Made by a program: the position numbers and the translations under genes. The notes under the pieces are model-generated. The model saw only the letters and a list, made by a program, of their open reading frames with translations. It searched no databases and had not been told where the DNA came from. A stretch of 35,842 bases of DNA from Prochlorococcus sp. AG-363-J23 (GTDB lineage Bacteria > Cyanobacteriota > Cyanobacteriia > PCC-6307 > Cyanobiaceae), in contig QCFN01000013.1 in assembly GCA_003280245.1 (NCBI GenBank), positions 1 through 35,842 on the forward strand. The letters are read 5' to 3'. Below, piece by piece: positions 26,830-35,167 of this stretch (position 1 is the stretch's first letter; each line of letters begins with the position of its first letter).

Positions 26830-27182
26830 GCTGCCAAATTATTGAATGCAGAAGGAAGATCTTCTACCACATGAAGAAATTCTTCTAATCTAACCAGCCT
26901 TACAGTCTGCATGACTCTTGCATTGCCAACAACTGAGAAAGGTCTTTTGGATTGATTGCACTGTTTGGCAGTTTGAACCAATGCTCCTAGACCTGAAGAA
27001 TCAATAAAGTCGATTTTACTAAGATCCAAAACCAAAGAAGAAGTGTTGGTCTTCAATACATCTTCCAGGTAAGTAAGGAACTGTTTCTCGGAATAAGCGT
27101 CAAGCTGCCCAGTGAAGTGAAACACTAAGCAACCGTGGCGTCGTTCAAAACCACCCCGCAGTGAGAGGGTAAGTCGCTGCAA
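26826..27182 (-). CDS. STAS-domain anti-sigma-factor antagonist
   Basis: A single STAS domain protein of the RsbV/SpoIIAA type, which in partner-switching systems binds an RsbW-like kinase when unphosphorylated. The core reads GCLVFHFTGQLDAYSEKQF, then SLVLDLSKIDFIDSSGLGAL, where the serine in DSSG is the usual phosphorylation site. I prefer the TTG at 27182 (118 residues, starting LQRLTLSLRGGFE), the usual length; the frame extends to a TTG at 27248 (140 residues), nearer to carA. It lies between carA and mini-III. The matching kinase may be the RsbW-like protein at 72-572, but that is inference. Confidence 0.85.
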   Translation of the reverse strand: MQRLTLSLRGGFERRHGCLVFHFTGQLDAYSEKQFLTYLEDVLKTNTSSLVLDLSKIDFIDSSGLGALVQTAKQCNQSKRPFSVVGNARVMQTVRLVRLEEFLHVVEDLPSAFNNLAA

Positions 27183-27254
27183 TTCAATGATGAGACCAAT
27201 CCCCCGGAACGTTATGGGAAGAAGTGTAGAGAGGCAATCGAAAGTCAACCACGG

Positions 27255-28394
27255 TTAGCGACGTTCTGCCATGAGAGAAACAAATCTCGAAAAATGGTGA
27301 TCAGCATCATGTGGTCCTGGACTGGCTTCTGGGTGATACTGAACGCCTAAAAGTGGACGATCTCTAACAGCAATTGCCGCGACAGTAAGGTCATTAAGAT
27401 TGAAATGAGTAACTAAAACCTTGCTGTCACGGAAAGAATTGGGGTCCAATGCAAAGCCGTGATTCTGACTCGTAATCTCAACTCTTCCTTTATTGCCACA
27501 TGGATGATTAAGGCCTCTATGGCCATAAAGAAGCTTAAAAGTACTGCCACCTAGAGCTAGACCAAGAATTTGGTGACCCAAACAAATTCCAAACAAGGGA
27601 ATATCGACCTTTTCTATTAATTCCTTGACCAAACTGATTGAACTATCGACAGCGGCGGGGTCTCCAGGGCCATTAGAAAGGAAAACCCCCTCAGGTTTAT
27701 ATCTAAGGATTTCATCCAAGCTTGAAGTTGCAGGTAAAACTGTGACTTGACAACCATGTGCCACTAAACGATCCAAAATCGATCGTTTTATCCCAAAATC
27801 TATTGCTACTACACAAAATGCGCTATCTGACTGCTTGGCAAGCCTTTGATCAAAGCCAACAGGACATGGCAAAGTCCACTTATAAGGAACTTTAGTAGTT
27901 ACTTTCTCTACAAGATTTAACCCCTCCATACTAGGGAACTGATGAAGTTGCTCAAAAAGCAATTCAATTGGAATATCTTCACTACTGATAACTCCATTCA
28001 TTGCACCAGTCTTTCTTAAATGTCTTACAAGAGCCCTTGTATCAACGTCTTTAATCCCAACGACACCATTTTGGTCTAACCAGCTTTCTAATGACTGCTC
28101 GGAGCGCCAATTACTAGGCTTAGAATTTACTTCCCTTGCAATAACCCCTTTCAAATGAGGGTAAAGAGATTCTTGATCAGTAATATTTACCCCGGTATTT
28201 CCCAATTCAGGGAAAGTAAAAGTAACTAATTGACCGAAATAACTAGGGTCTGTAATTACCTCCTGATAACCAGTCATCCCAGTATTAAAAACCACTTCTC
28301 CAAAAACAGTTCCTCTGAAACCAAAAGCTGATCCTTCAAGCAAAGTGCCGTCAGCCAAGAGCAAAATTGCTGAATCAGAAATTGAAGCTGACAT
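27255..28394 (-). CDS. carA: Carbamoyl-phosphate synthase small (glutaminase) subunit
   Basis: CarA hydrolyses glutamine and passes ammonia to CarB for carbamoyl phosphate, the precursor of arginine and pyrimidines. It is 379 residues long. The N-terminal CPSase domain is marked by [20 protein letters not shown]. The class I glutamine amidotransferase domain has FLSNGPGDP, the nucleophile Cys in [16 protein letters not shown], and His354/Glu356 in [14 protein letters not shown] start at 28394, 30 bases after the trpD stop. carB is not in this window. Confidence 0.96.
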   Translation of the reverse strand: MSASISDSAILLLADGTLLEGSAFGFRGTVFGEVVFNTGMTGYQEVITDPSYFGQLVTFTFPELGNTGVNITDQESLYPHLKGVIAREVNSKPSNWRSEQSLESWLDQNGVVGIKDVDTRALVRHLRKTGAMNGVISSEDIPIELLFEQLHQFPSMEGLNLVEKVTTKVPYKWTLPCPVGFDQRLAKQSDSAFCVVAIDFGIKRSILDRLVAHGCQVTVLPATSSLDEILRYKPEGVFLSNGPGDPAAVDSSISLVKELIEKVDIPLFGICLGHQILGLALGGSTFKLLYGHRGLNHPCGNKGRVEITSQNHGFALDPNSFRDSKVLVTHFNLNDLTVAAIAVRDRPLLGVQYHPEASPGPHDADHHFSRFVSLMAERR

Positions 28395-28424
28395 CAGATA
28401 GAACCCAAAAATTTTTAGCCCTAG

Positions 28425-29471
28425 TCATTCTCTGATTTCGGGGACTAGAGCCAACTGCAACGCTTGTAACTTCGACCAAGGAAGACCCTCCTCTAGGCAA
28501 ATCTTTGCTTTGTTTAATCCAAGGCTAAAGTCATCCACCAAACCTGCAGCCCATAAAACCAATGAAGTATTGAGTGCAACTACTTCGAGATGAGAATTAC
28601 TAGCTTTACCTTGTAACACACCAGAGAGAATACGTTGATTTGTCAATAAATCACCACCCTTTAGATCACTTATGGGCGCTTTAGAAAGACCTAATTCCAA
28701 AGGATCAATAGAAGATTTACTAATACTGCCGTTTTCAATCAAACGCAACTGACTTGGCCCCTCTAAAGAAGCCTCATCAATCCCGCCAGATCCATGAACA
28801 ACAACCGCACGTTCAAGACCAAGCAAACCTAAAGCTTCAGCTATTGGATCAAGCAACTCTGGCTTTGCTACTCCAATTACCTGGGACTTTGGCCGAAGAG
28901 GATTTACTAATGGACCCAAAAGATTAAAAACCGTTCGAACTCCAAGACTTTTACGAAGCGGTGCCAAACTAACCAAAGAAGAGTGCCATGCAGGAGCGAA
29001 CAAAAAAGTAATACCTGTCAAATTCAAAACGCTTACGACCTGTTCAAGGGGGGCATTAAGTTGAAGCCCAAGACCTTCCAAAACATCGGCAGATCCAACT
29101 TTTCCACTTGCGCTCCTGTTTCCATGCTTAGCAACATTCACTCCACAAGCAGAAGCGGTAAAAGCAACAGCAGTAGAAATATTAAAAGTATCCGCACCAT
29201 CTCCACCTGTCCCACAGGTATCAACCATAGGAATCGAAGGTATAGGGCAAGGCAAGGAACAGGCTTCCTGCAAAACCTTTGCCATGGATGCAAGTTCTTC
29301 TCCCACAAGACCTTTAACTCTTAAAGCTGCAAGAAAAGCTCCTGTCTGAACAGGAGAGAGTTCTTCTTTTAACCAAGCTTCCATAAGAGCCGAAGCTTGA
29401 ATAGAGGAAAGATTCCTCCCCTCAAAGAGAGTTTCGAGAAGTTTCGGCCAAGAAATATCAGAAGGAGTCAT
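28425..29471 (-). CDS. trpD: Anthranilate phosphoribosyltransferase
   Basis: TrpD joins anthranilate to PRPP, the second step of tryptophan synthesis. This 348-residue protein shows the family motifs [18 protein letters not shown] (about 83-100) for PRPP binding, [20 protein letters not shown] for anthranilate and magnesium, and [17 protein letters not shown] start at 29471. A strong terminator-like hairpin lies only 13 bases upstream on the same strand, which hints at transcriptional control of trpD, or marks the end of the DUF3288 gene. Other trp genes are not in this window. Confidence 0.96.
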   Translation of the reverse strand: MTPSDISWPKLLETLFEGRNLSSIQASALMEAWLKEELSPVQTGAFLAALRVKGLVGEELASMAKVLQEACSLPCPIPSIPMVDTCGTGGDGADTFNISTAVAFTASACGVNVAKHGNRSASGKVGSADVLEGLGLQLNAPLEQVVSVLNLTGITFLFAPAWHSSLVSLAPLRKSLGVRTVFNLLGPLVNPLRPKSQVIGVAKPELLDPIAEALGLLGLERAVVVHGSGGIDEASLEGPSQLRLIENGSISKSSIDPLELGLSKAPISDLKGGDLLTNQRILSGVLQGKASNSHLEVVALNTSLVLWAAGLVDDFSLGLNKAKICLEEGLPWSKLQALQLALVPEIRE

Positions 29472-29476
29472 CTTTC

Positions 29477-29509
29477 AGAGAAAAGCCCGGGTGCGTTGCA
29501 CTCCGGGCT
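29477..29509 (-). terminator. Terminator-like hairpin between the DUF3288 gene and trpD
   Basis: Read on the minus strand, 29509-29484 folds as an 11-pair G/C-rich stem (AGCCCGG plus GTGC on the 5' arm) with one bulged A and the loop AAC. UUUUCUCU follows. The trpD ATG starts at 29471. By shape it is an intrinsic terminator; its place inside what must be the trpD leader makes an attenuator equally possible. No leader peptide rich in Trp is visible. Confidence 0.65.
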
Positions 29510-29586
29510 AAACAATGGGGATAAGTAAATATCACTTAAAACGATCCTCCTGGCCAGAGCGAGTAAACTTCACAAATAATTGAGAT

Positions 29587-29910
29587 TTATTTCCCTTCTC
29601 TATCAGACGAATCGAAACCTGAACCTATATCCTCTCCAGCGGAATGACCAGGGTGAAATCCCTTTTGCCATAGTTCTCTTGTCTTAGCGTTAAGTGAATC
29701 TCTACTCATTCCCCACAAATCCAAAAGCTTTTTCATGTCCATCTGAAGATCTAATGCGCCAGGGAACCCTTCATATCGAATCAAAAGCCTTGCAAGATCA
29801 ACCAGGTCTTCTGGTTCAGGAATATCCTTCCCAAGCATTCGATCAATATGATCTCTATCAGTGACGTAGAGAGGATGGTTCTGTTCTTGACTTGTCTGAG
29901 AATCGGTCAT
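29587..29910 (-). CDS. DUF3288 family protein
   Basis: A 107-residue soluble protein of the cyanobacterial DUF3288 type: HPLYVTDRDHIDRML near the N terminus, then LVDLARLLIRYEGFPGALDLQ, then LLDLWGMSRDSLNAKTRELW. The last ~20 residues are acidic and glycine-rich. ATG start at 29910. The frame of the divergent ABC transporter gene extends back over this start, but that gene's likely ATG is 72 bases away. It lies upstream of trpD and is separated from it by the hairpin. Function is unknown. Confidence 0.85.
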   Translation of the reverse strand: MTDSQTSQEQNHPLYVTDRDHIDRMLGKDIPEPEDLVDLARLLIRYEGFPGALDLQMDMKKLLDLWGMSRDSLNAKTRELWQKGFHPGHSAGEDIGSGFDSSDREGK

Positions 29911-29981
29911 TACAAGATGGGATTACATTTCAGCTTTTCAAAGCTGCTTCTTCTCGAGTATTACGCCTAAAACGACAAATA

Positions 29982-31733
29982 ATGAAAAATTTCCGCCTGG
30001 ATCTAATAAGTCGGTACCTAAGACCCCATAGAAGGAAAGTGTTTATGGGTGCAGTTGCATTGATAGTTGTAAATATCCTTAGTGTCACTATCCCTCTAGA
30101 GGTCAAGACAATTGTTGATGAGCTTAAGGAGGGATTCTCAGTAAATCAGGTCTTCAAACAAGCCTCATGGATTGTCCTTTTGGCAAGCACAATGGGTTTA
30201 GTTCGTCTTCTATCAAGGCAATTAGTCTTTGGAGTTGGCAGGCAAGTAGAAGTAGAGCTCAGGCAAAAAATTTTTGAGCATATGCTCATCCAGGAACCAA
30301 GCTGGATTCAAGAGCTAGGAAGCGGGGAAGTAATTAGTAGAGCTACTAGTGATGTTGAAAATATTCGAAGGCTTCTTGGATTCACAATATTGAGTCTTAC
30401 CAATACTTTTCTTGCTTATACCTTTACGCTCCCTGCAATGTTGGCTATTGACCCATGGCTAACAGTCGCATCAATTTCTCTATACCCCTTAATGCTAGGT
30501 ACTGTTGGACTCTTTGGAGGAAGGATGGTTCGACAAAGGAAAAGGCAGCAAGAATCTCTAGCAAAATTAAGTGAAATAATCCAAGAAGATCTATCTGGGA
30601 TTAGTGCTATAAAAATCTACGGTCAAGAAGAAGCAGAAAAGGCCGCATTCTCAGCAAGAAATAAGATTTATAGAAACTCTGCGATAAATCTTGCTCGCAC
30701 TGCAAGTACTCTTTTCCCTCTCTTACAAGGTATTTCTTCGATTTCTCTATTGCTTTTGCTTGCATTAGGAAGTAGTCAACTAGAGAAAGGAGCTCTCACT
30801 GTAGGAGGACTGGTTGCGCTCATTTTGTATGTAGAGAGACTTGTATTCCCTACCGCACTTTTAGGCTTTACTTTAAATACGTTTCAAATTGGTCAAGTAA
30901 GCCTCGAGCGTGTGGAAGAACTTCTTTCAAGAACTCCAATAATTCGTAATCCTCAAAAACCAATCAAGCCCAAACATCAGATCAAAGGGAGATTAGAGGC
31001 AAAAAACCTTACTTTCTATTATGAAAACTCACCTCAACCTACTTTAAAAAATCTTAGTTTTTGTATAGAGCCAGGAGAGGCAGTTGCTTTGGTTGGTCCA
31101 GTTGGATGCGGAAAAACAACTGTTGCACGTGCTTTAGGAAGAACAATTAAAATTCCTCCTAAACAACTTTTCCTTGATGGATATGATCTTAACGATCTAC
31201 TCTTAGAAGACTTAAGAAGTCAAGTATCACTCGTACCACAAGAAGCATATCTTTTTACTAATACCCTTACAGAAAATTTAAGATATGGTGACCCATCTGC
31301 CTCTATAAAACGAGTAAAAGAATCTGCTAATCAAGCTCGTTTAATGGATGACATAAAAAGCTTTCCAGAAAAATTTGATACTTTGGTAGGAGAAAGGGGT
31401 ATTACTTTAAGTGGTGGTCAAAGGCAGCGAACCGCTCTTGGCAGAGCATTATTAATTAAGTCGTCAATTATCGTCCTAGATGATGCTCTTGCCAGTGTTG
31501 ATAATCAAACCGCTTCAGAAATCTTGGCCTCAATCAAATCACAACATCAACGAACAATTCTAATGATTAGCCATCAGCTATCCGCAGCTGCCGCATGTGA
31601 CCGCATTCTTGTAATGAACAATGGACAGATTGTCCAAGAAGGTCGCCATAATCAGCTAATTAAAACTGAAGGCCTTTACCGCAGTCTCTGGGAAAGAGAA
31701 CAAGCCACAGAAAGCCTCAACGCTATTAGCTAG
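29982..31733 (+). CDS. ABC exporter (fused transmembrane and ATPase half-transporter)
   Basis: A 583-residue type IV ABC exporter half: six transmembrane helices (about 15-305) followed by an ATPase domain. Nucleotide-binding motifs are Walker A GPVGCGKTT, signature LSGGQRQRTALGRAL and Walker B IIVLDDALASVD, with the H-loop in MISHQLSAAA. Aspartate replaces the catalytic glutamate after Walker B (DD, not DE), as in the degenerate site of heterodimeric MdlA/BmrC-type exporters, so a second half-transporter may exist elsewhere. I chose the ATG at 29982 (MKNFRLDLISRYLRPHRRK); the longer frame would overlap the divergent DUF3288 gene. Substrate unknown (lipid or drug). Confidence 0.9.
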   Translation: MKNFRLDLISRYLRPHRRKVFMGAVALIVVNILSVTIPLEVKTIVDELKEGFSVNQVFKQASWIVLLASTMGLVRLLSRQLVFGVGRQVEVELRQKIFEHMLIQEPSWIQELGSGEVISRATSDVENIRRLLGFTILSLTNTFLAYTFTLPAMLAIDPWLTVASISLYPLMLGTVGLFGGRMVRQRKRQQESLAKLSEIIQEDLSGISAIKIYGQEEAEKAAFSARNKIYRNSAINLARTASTLFPLLQGISSISLLLLLALGSSQLEKGALTVGGLVALILYVERLVFPTALLGFTLNTFQIGQVSLERVEELLSRTPIIRNPQKPIKPKHQIKGRLEAKNLTFYYENSPQPTLKNLSFCIEPGEAVALVGPVGCGKTTVARALGRTIKIPPKQLFLDGYDLNDLLLEDLRSQVSLVPQEAYLFTNTLTENLRYGDPSASIKRVKESANQARLMDDIKSFPEKFDTLVGERGITLSGGQRQRTALGRALLIKSSIIVLDDALASVDNQTASEILASIKSQHQRTILMISHQLSAAAACDRILVMNNGQIVQEGRHNQLIKTEGLYRSLWEREQATESLNAIS

Positions 31734-31844
31734 AGAGCCATCTCTTGATCTTCTAGCTTATCTTTGATCTTACAAAAATTAGAACTATTTGCAAAAAAAC
31801 TCGGCCATAGCTACTTGTATATAAAAGTTCTTACAACTCAAAAG

Positions 31845-32096
31845 ATGACAATCCAAACAAAGTATGAGATGAGATGCGATTTAACTTTCGGAGACATCTA
31901 TGTACAAATCCTTTCATGGATGGCTGTTATCTTTGTCAGTCTGGCAGCTGGTCTAGGGCTAATGGGCGCCACTAAACCTATGTTCGCGCTGGTAGGAGTC
32001 GGCTTGATACTAGTCTTAAGTCTTCCATTCCTTTTATTTGCATTCGTCACAACCCTTTTAAACCACATCCAACTTGAGCCTAAGAACACTAACTAA
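31845..32096 (+). CDS. Small two-helix membrane protein
   Basis: An 83-residue protein from ATG at 31845: a short polar N terminus (MTIQTKYEMRCDLTFGD) then two hydrophobic segments, ILSWMAVIFVSLAAGLGLMG (about 22-41) and a second around VGVGLILVLSLPFLLFAFV (about 50-70), ending in a polar tail. The frame is open further upstream to 31764 but that part lacks gene-like character. I do not recognise a named family. It follows the ABC exporter on the same strand by 111 bases and precedes msrA by 25 bases. Confidence 0.68.
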   Translation: MTIQTKYEMRCDLTFGDIYVQILSWMAVIFVSLAAGLGLMGATKPMFALVGVGLILVLSLPFLLFAFVTTLLNHIQLEPKNTN

Positions 32097-32121
32097 AGTT
32101 ATATAGATTGAATGACTTGAA

Positions 32122-32847
32122 ATGCTTCCATCCTGGCTACAGCGAAACCCCTCCGATCAAACTTCTACAAATCGATCTTCCCAAGTACATGCGGTTCTTT
32201 CCACACCTCTTAGAGCACCTTTAAAGCAAGGCGAAGAAGAAATTCTCTTCGCTTGCGGGTGTTTTTGGGGTGCCGAAAAAAGTTTTTGGAAATTACCAGG
32301 TGTTATTACGACTGCTGTTGGATACGCAGGAGGATATGTTGATAGCCCTACTTACCAACAAGTCTGTTCCGGCCGAACGGGGCACACAGAAGTAGTAAGA
32401 GTTGTTTGGAACCAGGACTCAATAGATATAAGTGATCTCCTCAAAATGTTTTGGGAATGCCACGATCCAACTCAAGGCAACAGACAAGGAAATGATCGAG
32501 GAACTCAATACAGATCAGCAATATATACGACCACATCCAATCAATTAGAACTTGCACATTCCAGCAAGAAGTCATACCAAGAAAGTCTCATGAATAATAA
32601 TTTCAAAGCCATTACGACTGAAATAGACTCAAACAAAACTTTCTATTTCGCAGAAGATTACCATCAACAATATCTAGCCAAGCCTGGAAGTAGGCCATAT
32701 TGCTCTGCAATGCCTACCAAAGTAAAACTTCGTAGTTTTCCTGGCTGCAACTACAAACTGCCTGATGAAGTATGGTCACATTTTGATTGGAGCATCAATC
32801 ATTGTGTTCTACGAAGTAGCAACAATCCAATTGAAATTGATTACTAA
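32122..32847 (+). CDS. msrA: Peptide methionine-S-sulfoxide reductase A
   Basis: MsrA repairs oxidised methionine (S-epimer) in proteins and free methionine. In this 241-residue protein the catalytic motif is FACGCFWGAE with Cys47. GVITTAVGYAGGYVDSPTY and the GRTGHTEVVRV block follow, then the glutamate/aspartate-bearing HDPTQGNRQGNDRGTQYRSA. The first ~35 residues are polar and variable. Length matches the longer cyanobacterial form. ATG start at 32122. It lies in a run of plus-strand genes with a small membrane protein on each side. Confidence 0.95.
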   Translation: MLPSWLQRNPSDQTSTNRSSQVHAVLSTPLRAPLKQGEEEILFACGCFWGAEKSFWKLPGVITTAVGYAGGYVDSPTYQQVCSGRTGHTEVVRVVWNQDSIDISDLLKMFWECHDPTQGNRQGNDRGTQYRSAIYTTTSNQLELAHSSKKSYQESLMNNNFKAITTEIDSNKTFYFAEDYHQQYLAKPGSRPYCSAMPTKVKLRSFPGCNYKLPDEVWSHFDWSINHCVLRSSNNPIEIDY

Positions 32848-33045
32848 AAGTTACCAGCCAGTCCCGCCATGCTTATCAAAGCCCTAGATAAATCTTTACA
32901 TCAAAAATCAACATAGAAGATCATCTTTGCCAGGTAATCCTGAAATATTAAGCAGATTAAAGTTTCATTAAAGCTCAAAAAAAACAAAATCCATGGTCTT
33001 CTCTTACTATACAAAGATATCTGGCCGCAAGATTCCAAAGAAGCA

Positions 33046-33210
33046 ATGCAAGACCCAATCAAAGATAGCACCGTATTATTATCATTATTAGCAACATTAA
33101 TTGTTGTTTTCCTATTAATCTTCTCGTTAAGACCTCCTCAAGAAAAACTTCAACCATCATTGCAGTGGAGAGACTCTACTCCAGAAAATGTAAATAGACT
33201 AGAGATTTAG
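33046..33210 (+). CDS. Small single-pass membrane protein (54 residues)
   Basis: An ATG at 33046 begins MQDPIKDSTVLLSLL, followed by one hydrophobic helix (STVLLSLLATLIVVFLLIF, about residues 8-26) and a polar tail (RPPQEKLQPSLQWRDSTPEN) ending at the TAG at 33208-33210. The next gene starts six bases later, as in an operon. The shape, a short negative head, one helix, then a basic/proline turn, is that of an anchored membrane peptide. I do not recognise a family; it may be specific to this lineage. Confidence 0.6.
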   Translation: MQDPIKDSTVLLSLLATLIVVFLLIFSLRPPQEKLQPSLQWRDSTPENVNRLEI

Positions 33211-33216
33211 ATAAAT

Positions 33217-33621
33217 ATGCATAAGACAAAAAAAAAGAAATCTAACTTTAGATTAAAGATAAAAAGTTTTTTCTTACAAAAGAATTCAAGGAACAAAGGA
33301 AGAGAATTAGTCAAGCCGAATGAAGGTTTGATCAAACTTTATGGTTTTTTTGCGATATTACTAGTTCTTATTCCAGAATGGCTTGCAGAAAGCTTTATCA
33401 CTTTTAAGGAAAGCCTCTCACAATATAAAATCCCTCAGAAAGGCATTGCCTGGAAAGCAAAAAATGAACTTAGACTGGCAAGCATGACTTGTGCAGACTT
33501 AAGAAATTTAGCCAAACAAGAAAAACTCATTGGATACTCCAGTGAAAATCGACAAGAACTGATTGACCGACTTCTTATGAAGCTAAATAAAAAAACCAAA
33601 CATTACGAACGTCTTTTCTAA
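33217..33621 (+). CDS. Membrane-anchored hypothetical protein with SAP-like C terminus
   Basis: A 134-residue protein with a strongly basic first 30 residues (MHKTKKKKSNFRLKIKSFF), one hydrophobic segment (LYGFFAILLVLIPEWLAESF, about 41-60), and a C-terminal 35-residue helical unit: MTCADLRNLAKQEKLIGYS, then NRQELIDRLL. That unit has the spacing of SAP/Rho-N-like nucleic-acid-binding motifs. I infer this from the pattern; it is not a firm domain call. ATG start at 33217, six bases after the 54-residue protein. tRNA-Pro follows 35 bases after the stop. Confidence 0.62.
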   Translation: MHKTKKKKSNFRLKIKSFFLQKNSRNKGRELVKPNEGLIKLYGFFAILLVLIPEWLAESFITFKESLSQYKIPQKGIAWKAKNELRLASMTCADLRNLAKQEKLIGYSSENRQELIDRLLMKLNKKTKHYERLF

Positions 33622-33656
33622 GTCTAAAAGAATGCCCTGTGATAGCTTGATTTTGT

Positions 33657-33730
33657 CGGGGCGTGGCGCAGCTTGGTAGCGCACCACTTTGGGGTAGTGG
33701 GGGTCGTGGGTTCAAATCCCGCCGCTCCGA
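33657..33730 (+). tRNA. tRNA-Pro (GGG anticodon)
   Basis: A 74-base cloverleaf: acceptor arm CGGGGCG pairing with CGCTCCG (one G-U pair), D arm GCGC...GCGC, anticodon stem CCACT/AGTGG with the loop TTGGGGT, and T arm GTGGG/CCCGC around TTCAAAT. The loop gives T33, anticodon GGG and G37, which fits proline codon CCC. A is the discriminator base; CCA is not encoded. No integrase or repeat lies next to it, so it is not visibly an attachment site. Confidence 0.95.
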
Positions 33731-33798
33731 TTCTTTCGCAAGGAACTAATAGAAATCCCCTGCCCAATGCTGAGGCAAACTCAAGACGAAAAATCTTT

Positions 33799-34611
33799 TC
33801 AACTAGCTATTGATGCATCTACAGGTTTGATAGCAATTACTGGAAATTCCAAAGAAGCTGCTTCTCTCGCACTCAATCGACGTGTCCAAGCACCACGAAC
33901 AGGATCATTCCACCTAAATCCCGCTTCTTTCGCTAAATATCGTTCTTCATAAGAAACTTGGGCTCGCATCAGTTGCCTCGGCTCAAGTCCATGGGCTATT
34001 AAAGTCTCTAGATTTTCACAACGTTGGAAAACTTCTGAGATATAAATACAATCGCTTAATGCTCGATGAACTGACCAAACTGGAACGCCATAAGCTAAAG
34101 CCAAGTCTCTTACAGAAGGCCTGGACTTAAGGTTCAAAGATAATGGCCATGAAACATCTTCCATTGTGCACAGCCATTTTTTAGAGGCTTTAGGCAACGG
34201 AGGCAATCCAAACCATTGCTTATCAAAATCAGCATTATGGGCCACTAATAAATCTGCAGAATCAATTAGTGAATTTAAATATTCCAGGCCTGCCTCCCAA
34301 GGCTGGATTAATCTAGTTACGTTGGAAGGAATACGATTAATACTCTCTGCTGGATTATTTTTAACTGGGATCAAAACAGAAATTTGTGATAATACTGCGC
34401 GACTTGGAACATTAAAAAGGATAGCCCCTACTTCTAGGCACTTGTCGCATGTTGGATCTAATCCTGTAGTTTCAGTATCAAGAATTAAAAGCATTTCAGG
34501 CATAGATACCTCCCCATTTTTTGCTGAAGAGTTTTGCCCCGATGACAGCTCCTCAGGAGAAGCATGATTATTCAACAAACTCAACTGAGCACCAACTTCT
34601 AGGGTGTTCAT
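33799..34611 (-). CDS. DEDDh 3'-5' exonuclease (DnaQ / Pol III epsilon-like)
   Basis: A 270-residue protein of the DnaQ-like exonuclease superfamily. The metal-binding residues are visible: Asp and Glu in LLILDTETTG, Asp in VAHNADFDKQWFG, and the His/Asp pair in WSVHRALSDC. This makes it the DEDDh class, as in Pol III epsilon, ExoX and RNase T. The N terminus (before the exonuclease fold) contains QLSLL at residues 9-13, resembling the bacterial clamp-binding motif QL(S/D)LF. A C-terminal ~60-residue extension follows the fold. ATG at 34611 preferred; a GTG at 34623 is in frame. It may be the proofreading subunit or a repair exonuclease. Confidence 0.85.
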   Translation of the reverse strand: MNTLEVGAQLSLLNNHASPEELSSGQNSSAKNGEVSMPEMLLILDTETTGLDPTCDKCLEVGAILFNVPSRAVLSQISVLIPVKNNPAESINRIPSNVTRLIQPWEAGLEYLNSLIDSADLLVAHNADFDKQWFGLPPLPKASKKWLCTMEDVSWPLSLNLKSRPSVRDLALAYGVPVWSVHRALSDCIYISEVFQRCENLETLIAHGLEPRQLMRAQVSYEERYLAKEAGFRWNDPVRGAWTRRLSAREAASLEFPVIAIKPVDASIAS

Positions 34612-34705
34612 ATCATCTTCCACTTTAAATCAACCTTGATCTAACCTATTGTCACGCAACTACCTAGAGATTTCCTATTGTAAGTTTTAATTCTCAAGCA
34701 CCAAG

Positions 34706-35167
34706 ATGGCCCTCAAAGCTGGCAACAGAGCTCCGCAAATAGAACTAACTGACCAAAATGGGAAAATTCGACGGTCTAAAGATCTAAGAGGAAAATTACT
34801 AGTACTTTTTTTCTATCCCAAAGACGAAACTCCTGGCTGCACAGCAGAGGCTTGTGGCTTTCGCGATGAATACACCACCTTCAAAGAATTAGGGGCTGAA
34901 GTATGGGGGGTTAGTGCTGACAGTCAAGAAAGTCACCTCCAATTCGCCAAAATCCATAACCTTCCTTTTCCTTTACTTGTAGACAAAAACAATTCGTTAA
35001 GAAAAAAGTTTGAAGTTCCAGGTGTTTTAGGAGTATTACCTGGTCGCGTTACATACATCATCGATGGATCAGGAACAATTCTACACATTTTTAATAACCT
35101 TCTGAATGGACCTGCACACGTAAAGCAAGCTTTAAAAATCGCCAGAGAGAATACTTCTAAACGATGA
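34706..35167 (+). CDS. bcp: Thioredoxin-dependent peroxiredoxin (Bcp / PrxQ type)
   Basis: PrxQ reduces hydrogen peroxide and organic hydroperoxides using thioredoxin. This 153-residue protein has the peroxidatic Cys45 and the resolving Cys50 five residues later (TPGCTAEACGFRD), the intramolecular pairing of the Bcp/PrxQ class. It also has the LLVLFFYPKDETPG lead-in and the VWGVSADSQESH segment. ATG start at 34706. Its stop overlaps the next gene as ATGA at 35164-35167. No signal or transit peptide is seen, so it is cytosolic. Confidence 0.95.
   Translation: MALKAGNRAPQIELTDQNGKIRRSKDLRGKLLVLFFYPKDETPGCTAEACGFRDEYTTFKELGAEVWGVSADSQESHLQFAKIHNLPFPLLVDKNNSLRKKFEVPGVLGVLPGRVTYIIDGSGTILHIFNNLLNGPAHVKQALKIARENTSKR

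Noticed and set aside
28983-29324. 113-codon plus-strand frame over trpD
   Set aside because: Antisense to intact TrpD; no independent coding features.
29892-29981. N-terminal extension of the ABC exporter
   Set aside because: It overlaps the divergent DUF3288 start and has no exporter-like sequence; the ATG at 29982 begins the usual N terminus.
33657-33730. tRNA-Pro as an integration site
   Set aside because: No integrase, no repeat of the tRNA 3' end, and core genes on both sides.
34166-34567. 133-codon plus-strand frame opposite the exonuclease
   Set aside because: It lies wholly antisense to a clear DEDDh exonuclease, and its protein has no recognisable pattern.
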